Shown: piece by piece, positions 58,544 to 64,000 of the stretch
Numbering within the stretch: the first letter of the stretch is position 1
Layout of the letters: each line of letters begins with the position of its first letter
Source of the DNA: JANXVY01 sp040080145
GTDB taxonomy: Bacteria; Pseudomonadota; Alphaproteobacteria; Rhizobiales; Hyphomicrobiaceae
Direction of reading: 5' to 3'
Assembly: GCA_040080145.1 (NCBI GenBank)
Contig: JBEBJA010000108.1
Coordinates: 1-64,000 of the forward strand
DNA: 64,000 nucleotides
Notes under the pieces: generated by a model
What the model was told of the DNA's origin: nothing
Databases searched by the model: none
What the model saw: only the letters and a program-made list of their open reading frames with translations
Position numbers and translations under genes: made by a program

Positions 58544-59174
58544 TGACCTGATTTCGGCGCTGACCGCCGACGTCGCGACCAAGCCAACACCCGTCTCCCG
58601 CTCCGTCGCCCTTGCGGTGGTCGTGGGCTTGCCCATCGCTGCCGCCATCCCGATTTACGCAATCGACGTCCGCCCTGATCTATGGGGGCAGCTCGGCGCA
58701 GATCCGCGCTTCACCTTCAAGTTCGTGTTCACACTGGCAACCGCTGCCGTTGGTGTCTGGCTCGCCCTGCGCCTCTCGCGCCCTGGCACCTCCGCTGGTC
58801 CAGCTCTGGCGGCACTCGGCGCTACAGCCGCCCTCCTCATTGCCGCCGACACAACCGAACTCATGGTCCTACCGCGCAGCGAATGGGCAAGCGCCTTGAT
58901 TGGCGCGCGGGCGCTCGATTGCGTCGTGTTGATTCCACTACTTGCCGCCGCCCCGCTCGCAGCCTTGCTGTTTGCTATGCGCTCGGGCGCACCCGACAAC
59001 CCAAGCATCGCCGGCGCTGCCGCTGGATTGCTCGCAGGAGCCATTGGCGCAACGCTCTACGCCTCCCACTGCACCAACGACAGCCCCCTGTTCATATCGG
59101 TGTGGTACGTCATTGGCATAGCCGCCGTCACCCTCACCGGTGGCCTCATCGGCCGCAAAGTCCTGAGGTGGTAA
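58533..59174 (+). CDS. nrsF: NrsF-type anti-sigma factor (DUF1109)
   Basis: The 213-aa protein has a short cytoplasmic N-terminus and six membrane helices, as in NrsF/DUF1109. It keeps a Cys in the YASHCTNDSP segment near residue 180; in characterised NrsF proteins two conserved Cys sense the signal, and the partner Cys here is probably that in LDCVVLIP near residue 131. It would hold the ECF factor at the membrane. Start at 58533 overlaps the sigma gene. Confidence 0.87.
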   Translation: MKTDDLISALTADVATKPTPVSRSVALAVVVGLPIAAAIPIYAIDVRPDLWGQLGADPRFTFKFVFTLATAAVGVWLALRLSRPGTSAGPALAALGATAALLIAADTTELMVLPRSEWASALIGARALDCVVLIPLLAAAPLAALLFAMRSGAPDNPSIAGAAAGLLAGAIGATLYASHCTNDSPLFISVWYVIGIAAVTLTGGLIGRKVLRW

Positions 59175-59225
59175 TTCCACTTCATAAACGGGGTCCCGGG
59201 AACTTGTCCCCTCGACTTCACTTAC

Positions 59226-60911
59226 TCAACCGTCCCAGCCCTCGCCGCTTGCCCCGTGTGACATCCGCACCAGCTTGGCGCGGATTGGCGCCGTCGTGCC
59301 GGTGATCGACAGCGCGACGGCCTCGGCGATCCGGATCCCATCGACGCCCGCCGATAAGATGCCACCCGCATAGCCGCCGCCTTCGCCTGCTGGAAACAGC
59401 CCGCGCGTGTTGATCGATTGTCCGCTGTCGTCGCGCGGCATTCGCAGCGGCGACGACGTTCGGGTCTCGACGCCGGTCATCACCGCATCGCCCATGGCAA
59501 AGCCCTTGATCTGCTTTTCGAACGCCGGCAATGCCTCGCGCATCGCCGCCACCGCGAAGTCCGGCAGACATTTGCTCAAGTCCGTTGGCGTCACGCCGGG
59601 TTTGTAACTCGGCACTACGGCCCCCAACCCCGTCGATGCCCGACCAGCTAAGAAATCCTCCACCCTCTGCGCCGGTGCGGCATAGGTGCCACCGCCCGCT
59701 TCGAAGGCTGCCTTCTCCCACTTGCGCTGAAACGCGATGCCCGCCAGCGGCCCGCCCGGAAAATCAACCTCCGGCGTCACCGCGACCACCATCCCCGCAT
59801 TGGCATTGCGTTCGGCGCGCGAGTACTGGCTCATCCCGTTCGTGACAAGATGCCCCGCCTCGGACGCGGCGGCTACCACCTGACCGCCGGGACACATGCA
59901 GAAGCTGTAAACAGCACGTCCGTTGCTGGCATGATGCACCAGCTTATAGTCCGCCGCCCCCAGTATCGGATGGCCCGCCGACGGCCCATACCGGCACGCA
60001 TCAATCAGCGCCTGCGGATGCTCGATCCGCACCCCAATGGAAAACGGCTTGGCCTCCATCGCAACGCCGCCCGCGTGCAGCATTTCGAACGTGTCGCGCG
60101 CACTATGGCCGACGGCGAGCACCACATGATCAGCTGCGATAAACTCGCCAGAAGCAAGCCGCACCCCGCGCACCTGCCGCTTGCCAGCCGCGTCGGTGTC
60201 GACATCAACGCCGGTCACGCGCGCGCAGAACCGGTATTCACCGCCCAGCGCCTCGATCTTTTGACGCATGCTCTCGACCATCGTCACGAGCCGGAACGTC
60301 CCGATGTGCGGCTTCGACACGTACAAAATCTCGTCCGGCGCACCTGCCTGGACAAACTCCGTCAGCACCTTCCGCCCCAGATGATAGGGGTCCTTGATCT
60401 GGCTATAGAGCTTGCCGTCCGAAAACGTACCCGCTCCGCCCTCGCCGAACTGCACGTTGGACTCAGGGTTCAGCACCGAGCGCCGCCAAAGCCCCCAGGT
60501 ATCCTTGGTGCGTTCGCGCACCACCTTGCCGCGTTCCAGGATGATCGGTTTAAAGCCCATCTCGGCAAGAATCAGCCCGGCAAACAATCCGCACGGCCCG
60601 CAGCCGATCACCACCGGCCGCTTGAACGGCCTGTCAGGTTCCTTTGCCACCGGCTGATACGTTGTATCGGGGGTTACCTTGACCCGCGCATCAGTGGCGA
60701 ATTTCGCTAGCACACCAGCCTGATCGGCGACCTCAACATCGACCGAATAGACCAGCATGATCGCTGACCGCTTGCGCGCATCGAACCCGCGTCGCGCGAC
60801 ATGTACCGATAACGCAGCCGCTTTCCCCACACCCAACCGAACCCGAACCGCCGCCTCCAGCGCCTCAGGCTTATGATCGAGCGGCAATCGAATCTCGGTC
60901 AGTCGGATCAT
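59226..60911 (-). CDS. FAD-dependent oxidoreductase, 561 aa
   Basis: This large flavoprotein has a small N-terminal domain (residues 1-90), the FAD-binding GxGPxG motif VVIGCGPCGLFAG near residue 100, a GEGGAGTFSDGKL loop near 160 and a C-terminal FAD motif LFPAGEGGGYAGGILSA near residue 515. It matches the widespread uncharacterised group of NAD(P)/FAD dehydrogenases (COG2509). The electron acceptor and substrate are unknown. The ATG at 60911 matches the family start; a longer frame runs through the repeat at 60991 and is not used. Confidence 0.88.
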   Translation of the reverse strand: MIRLTEIRLPLDHKPEALEAAVRVRLGVGKAAALSVHVARRGFDARKRSAIMLVYSVDVEVADQAGVLAKFATDARVKVTPDTTYQPVAKEPDRPFKRPVVIGCGPCGLFAGLILAEMGFKPIILERGKVVRERTKDTWGLWRRSVLNPESNVQFGEGGAGTFSDGKLYSQIKDPYHLGRKVLTEFVQAGAPDEILYVSKPHIGTFRLVTMVESMRQKIEALGGEYRFCARVTGVDVDTDAAGKRQVRGVRLASGEFIAADHVVLAVGHSARDTFEMLHAGGVAMEAKPFSIGVRIEHPQALIDACRYGPSAGHPILGAADYKLVHHASNGRAVYSFCMCPGGQVVAAASEAGHLVTNGMSQYSRAERNANAGMVVAVTPEVDFPGGPLAGIAFQRKWEKAAFEAGGGTYAAPAQRVEDFLAGRASTGLGAVVPSYKPGVTPTDLSKCLPDFAVAAMREALPAFEKQIKGFAMGDAVMTGVETRTSSPLRMPRDDSGQSINTRGLFPAGEGGGYAGGILSAGVDGIRIAEAVALSITGTTAPIRAKLVRMSHGASGEGWDG

Positions 60912-60990
60912 CGGGAAGGTCACTTGTTCGCCCATCCCCCTTTCGGGGACGGGATGGGGGTACGCCTCATGCGCGCTATCATGAGTTTCA

Positions 60991-61046
60991 CTTACTTCTC
61001 CCCTTGGGGAGAAGATGCCCGAAGGACAGATGAGGGGTACCTTCAC
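60991..61046. repeat. Dispersed intergenic element, copy B
   Basis: This stretch reads, on the minus strand, almost as positions 1-60 of the window (three substitutions and a 4-nt gap). It contains the hairpin CTTCTCCCC-TT-GGGGAGAAG and the conserved flank GATGCCCGAAGG. It lies 80 nt upstream of the FAD oxidoreductase start. Confidence 0.85.
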
Positions 61047-61083
61047 TCCGCGTGAGTGCCATCGAACAACCCCTCACCCCCAA

Positions 61084-61105
61084 CCCTCTCCCCAGGGGGA
61101 GAGGG
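61084..61105. repeat. Hairpin of the CCCTCTCCCC family
   Basis: CCCTCTCCCC at 61084-61093 pairs with GGGGAGAGGG at 61096-61105 around AG. It resembles the stem at 7484-7514. It lies 37 nt past the stop of the transglycosylase gene. Confidence 0.7.
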
Positions 61106-61141
61106 AGCTAACGAACCCCCACTTGGCCTATGGCGGTACGC

Positions 61142-62350
61142 CTACCGCCCGCTGCGCAACGCGCTCAGGAAATCGGGCGTCGGATAGCTGTCGGCCGGCA
61201 TGCCCAGCTTGAGCTGAGCCTGCTTGATGGCGAGCCGCGTACCGGCCCCAAGCTTACCGTCCGCCTCGCCGACCTTGTAGCCCTTCCTGGCCAGCAACTG
61301 CTGCATCTCGACGATCTGCATCCCATCAAGCGATGCCACTTGCGCGGATCCCCGGTGCATGGCTGGCGCGCCCGCGATCCGGGTGGCGAGATATGACGCC
61401 GTGACGCCATAGTTCAGCGACTGATTCCACTTGAGATAAATATCGAAATTTGGGTAGACGAGGAACGCAGGTCCATTCCGGCCCATCAACAAGATGAGGG
61501 ACGACGGCATCGCATCCGCTGGCAGCTTTTTGCCGTCGGCGAGCGTCACGCCCATGTCCGCCCACTTTGATCGCGGCAGCTTGATTGCGAGGTCGGCCTG
61601 ATCCCACGCCATGTTGGCTGGAACACGAACTTCCTGCATCCACGGCTCACCGGCCTTCCAGCCCAACGAGCGGATGAAATTCGCCGATGAGGCGATGATG
61701 TCGGCATTGGAGCGCAACAGGTCGCGCTTGCCGTCGCCATCATAATCAACGCCGTAGTTGAGATAATGCCCTGGCAGAAACTGCGTTTGCCCAAGCTCGC
61801 CCGCCCACGACCCGATCATTTCGTCGGCCCGCAGGTCTCCCCGGTCGATGATCTTCAAGGCGGAGATCAGCTCCGCCCGGAACATCTCGCCACGACGGCA
61901 ATCATACGCGAGCGTTGCCAGAGACCGCAGCACCGGCTTTTTGCCCATGCCAGACCCGAAATCGCTTTCCAGCGCCCAGAACGCGGTGATGACCGGCGCA
62001 GGGATGCCGTATTCCTTTTCGACCTTATCGAAAATCGCCTTCTGCTGCTTGATTTTGGCGATGCCGCTCTGGACGCGGTTCGCTGTCGCCAGCTTGGCCG
62101 AGAAATCGAGGAACGTCTGTGAGAAGAACCCCTGTTTGCGGTCACTTGAAATGATCGACATATCCGCCGTCATTCCATCCATCGTGGACGACACCGTTCC
62201 AGGCTTCACCCCAGCCGCGAGCGCATCCTTCTTGAACCCGGCAAGCCAGACCTCGAAGCTCCCGCTATTGACGCAAGCCGGCGCTGCCTGCACGGACGCG
62301 GTGCTCACCAAAAGAGCCGCCAACGCCGCTACCGAATTCAAAATACGCAT
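61142..62350 (-). CDS. Lytic murein transglycosylase (MltB/SLT family)
   Basis: The 402-aa protein cleaves peptidoglycan glycan strands to anhydro-ends. It has a signal peptide (residues 1-22, ending QAAP, where a Cys at 26 is not in a lipobox), an MltB-type catalytic domain with Glu128 in WALESDFGSG, the GELGQTQFLP motif near 205, and a C-terminal peptidoglycan-binding domain (~340-400). The start at 62350 has AGGA directly upstream, and the longer reading to 62428 lacks a signal peptide. Its promoter faces the mbfA gene's end. Confidence 0.94.
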   Translation of the reverse strand: MRILNSVAALAALLVSTASVQAAPACVNSGSFEVWLAGFKKDALAAGVKPGTVSSTMDGMTADMSIISSDRKQGFFSQTFLDFSAKLATANRVQSGIAKIKQQKAIFDKVEKEYGIPAPVITAFWALESDFGSGMGKKPVLRSLATLAYDCRRGEMFRAELISALKIIDRGDLRADEMIGSWAGELGQTQFLPGHYLNYGVDYDGDGKRDLLRSNADIIASSANFIRSLGWKAGEPWMQEVRVPANMAWDQADLAIKLPRSKWADMGVTLADGKKLPADAMPSSLILLMGRNGPAFLVYPNFDIYLKWNQSLNYGVTASYLATRIAGAPAMHRGSAQVASLDGMQIVEMQQLLARKGYKVGEADGKLGAGTRLAIKQAQLKLGMPADSYPTPDFLSALRSGR

Positions 62351-62474
62351 TCCTGATCCCTCGATCTGTCTGGGCGCGCAGGTATGGGTCAACGAATGCG
62401 GCAAGGTCAAGTCCGGTTCGCGCGTCAAACCGGTCTATCGCGTCGCTTAGTCTCAGAACTCGTTGAACTCTCCG

Positions 62475-63431
62475 CTAAGAATGCCCAATGGCGATCCCGA
62501 CGCCAAACACCAGCAGCCCGCCGATCACGACCTCGACGACCGCTCGCCAGAACGTCGTATCCATGTACCGGGCGCGGATCCATGCAATCGCCCACAGCTC
62601 AACCATCACGACGGCAATCGCAATGGCTGTCGCCGTGTTGAAGTCGGGAATGAGGTAGGGCAGCGTGTGTCCAAGTCCGCCGATCATGGTCATGACGCCC
62701 GTGACCGTGCCCCGCTTCCACGGCTCGCCGCGATCGGTCAGTTCGCCGTCGTCGGACATCGCTTCGGTCATCCCCATCGAGATTCCGGCGCCAATGGAAG
62801 CCGCCATTCCGACCAGGAAGGTGTTCCACGTATTATGGGTGGCAAACGCTGCGGCAAAAATCGGTGCCAGCGAGGCAATTGACCCGTCGATCAAGCCAGC
62901 CAAACCCGGCTGAACATAGCGCAGCACAAACTGCCGCTTCTCCTCATGCGCTTCGGCCGCAAGGACGTCGCCAGGCAGATGCGTCTCGGTCAGCTGCTTG
63001 GCGACGACCACATGCTTGCCTTCCAGTGTGGCCAAATCCCCCAGCAATTTGCGCACGTTGGCGTCGGTCGCCATCTGTGCCGCCCGCAGGTAGAACCGGT
63101 GCGCCTCGCGCTCCATCTGCGCCGCCTGCTCCCGCACCTTCTGAAGCCCCATCGGCTTGATGAGCCAAGCGGGGTCGACCTTCATAAAACCCTTGATGTC
63201 CTGCTTACGAATAAGCGGGATGTGCTCGCCGAACCGCTTCTTGAACAGCTCGATCAGCCAGCGGCGATGGGTGTTTTCCTCGTCCGCCATCTCGGTGAAG
63301 ACTGCAGCCGATGCCGGATAAAGCTCAGCCAGACCGTGCGCATATTCTTGATAGATGCGCCCGTGCTCCTCCTCCATCGAGATCGCCAGCGCCAGCACTT
63401 CGCGCTCGTCCAAATCAGAAAACCTGCGCAT
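62475..63431 (-). CDS. mbfA: MbfA: ferritin-like domain fused to VIT1-type iron transporter
   Basis: MbfA exports iron, protecting against overload and peroxide. The 318-aa protein has an N-terminal ferritin/rubrerythrin-like domain (ISMEEEHGRIYQEYA near residue 20; MADEENTHRRWL near 50; EREAHRFY near 105) with Glu and His ligands, and a C-terminal VIT1-type domain of about five helices (GLAGLIDGSIASLAPIF, GISMGMTEAMSDDG). The ATG at 63431 has GAGG upstream and is preferred to an in-frame TTG at 63437. An ICE box just upstream indicates Irr control. Confidence 0.94.
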   Translation of the reverse strand: MRRFSDLDEREVLALAISMEEEHGRIYQEYAHGLAELYPASAAVFTEMADEENTHRRWLIELFKKRFGEHIPLIRKQDIKGFMKVDPAWLIKPMGLQKVREQAAQMEREAHRFYLRAAQMATDANVRKLLGDLATLEGKHVVVAKQLTETHLPGDVLAAEAHEEKRQFVLRYVQPGLAGLIDGSIASLAPIFAAAFATHNTWNTFLVGMAASIGAGISMGMTEAMSDDGELTDRGEPWKRGTVTGVMTMIGGLGHTLPYLIPDFNTATAIAIAVVMVELWAIAWIRARYMDTTFWRAVVEVVIGGLLVFGVGIAIGHS

Positions 63432-63445
63432 CCCCAACCCTCGAC

Positions 63446-63460
63446 TTAGAATAATTCTAA
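63446..63460. promoter_or_regulatory. Irr-type ICE box upstream of mbfA
   Basis: TTAGAA-TAA-TTCTAA is a perfect palindrome with a 3-nt centre and fits the published Irr (ICE) pattern TTTAGAA-YNR-TTCTAAA at its core. It lies 15 nt before the mbfA ATG, where Irr would block transcription when iron is low. Confidence 0.8.
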
Positions 63461-63623
63461 TCTATTACGGGGAAATTACTCTCCCCACCAAGCCCGATCA
63501 AGGCTAAAGGGATATGGCAGCTGAGTTTGCCGCGCCCCGCGATTCTCGAAAATTCCCCGCCTTGAATGCGAAGCGGCACAACGCCTCTGTCGCAGCCCTG
63601 CCTCCAATGCTAAGCACCGGCCC

Positions 63624-64000
63624 ATGATCGAAACATCCAAAATCCGCAATTTCTCCATCATCGCCCACATTGACCACGGCAAGTCGACCCTGTCGGACCG
63701 CCTGATCCAGATGTGCGGCAACGTCGCCGACCGCGATATGAAGGCGCAAATCCTCGACTCGATGGACATCGAGCGCGAGCGCGGCATCACGATCAAGGCC
63801 CAGACCGTCCGCCTCGACTACAAGCACACCGACGGCGTGATGTATCAGCTCAACCTGATGGACACCCCAGGCCACGTCGACTTCGCCTACGAGGTCTCCC
63901 GTTCGCTCGCCGCCTGTGAGGGCGCGATTCTCGTGGTCGATGCCTCCCAAGGTGTTGAAGCCCAGACACTTGCCAACGTCTACACAGCCCTCGACGGCAA
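63624..64000 (+). CDS. lepA: Elongation factor 4 (LepA), 5' part, truncated by the window edge
   Basis: LepA is a ribosome-associated GTPase that back-translocates or remodels stalled ribosomes. The 125 codons visible begin MIETSKIRNFSIIAHIDHGK (G1 region, GHxDHGKST), continue with the G2 region ERGITIKAQTVRL and the G3 motif DTPGHVDF near residue 81. No stop is reached. The gene is divergent from mbfA; 63461-63623 contains no further gene. Confidence 0.97.
   Translation, partial: MIETSKIRNFSIIAHIDHGKSTLSDRLIQMCGNVADRDMKAQILDSMDIERERGITIKAQTVRLDYKHTDGVMYQLNLMDTPGHVDFAYEVSRSLAACEGAILVVDASQGVEAQTLANVYTALDG

Noticed and set aside
1..64000. tRNA, rRNA, transposase or phage integrase genes
   Set aside because: None was recognised by eye on either strand; a tRNAscan or IS search could still find a weak one.

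Overview
The window is GC-rich chromosomal DNA from an alphaproteobacterium, most likely in the order Hyphomicrobiales. The assignment rests on gene content I recognise by family: a fixNOQP-fixGHIS (cbb3 oxidase) cluster with FNR/FixK-type boxes, an MbfA ferritin-like exporter behind an Irr-type ICE box, a NrsF-type anti-sigma factor beside its ECF sigma factor, the TIGR02186/TauE pair, and many short intergenic palindromes. No rRNA, tRNA, phage or transposase gene was seen. The last gene, lepA, is cut by the window edge.

Layout. 0-14.7 kb is mainly housekeeping: an apt operon, a lone mutA-type methylmalonyl-CoA mutase subunit, a DUF853/HerA-like ATPase, an acyltransferase, rplU-rpmA with its terminator, a GNAT-GNAT-obgE operon joined by ATGA overlaps, an acid-ceramidase-like hydrolase and a large L,D-transpeptidase. 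14.7-18.5 kb is an AT-richer accessory patch: a SIR2-TPR protein with intact NAD-binding and catalytic-type motifs, an EVE-domain protein, a membrane gene split by one in-frame stop, and a HigBA-type toxin-antitoxin pair with a palindromic operator. This patch is the best candidate for an undescribed defence locus.

18.5-45.2 kb is a low-oxygen and stress regulon: TauE/SafE with its partner, ccoNOQP, ccoGHIS, two universal stress proteins, an MgtC-like protein, a phasin, a DUF6455 protein, an ADP-forming acyl-CoA synthetase fused to a GNAT acetyltransferase, a periplasmic thioredoxin-like protein, and a FixK-type regulator in an operon with an unknown protein and a small cytochrome c. Six sites matching or nearly matching TTGAY-N4-RTCAA lie upstream of these genes, so the FixK encoded here could control most of the block. 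An OmpR-type regulator and a PAS-containing hybrid kinase sit beside it.

45.2-57.6 kb carries two export systems: a DevBCA/MacAB-like ABC exporter and an MdtABC-like operon with two RND pumps. Between them lie a 67-bp tandem repeat array and a SYLF-domain gene whose stop codon is inside the last repeat. 57.9-64 kb holds the ECF sigma/NrsF pair, an FAD oxidoreductase, an MltB-like transglycosylase, MbfA and the start of lepA. A dispersed element of about 56-60 bp occurs at both ends of the window in opposite orientation.

Besides the longer genes I report several short genes (ccoS and candidate small ORFs at 5611, 10252, 37263 and 44698) and start sites chosen from ribosome-binding sites and overlaps.
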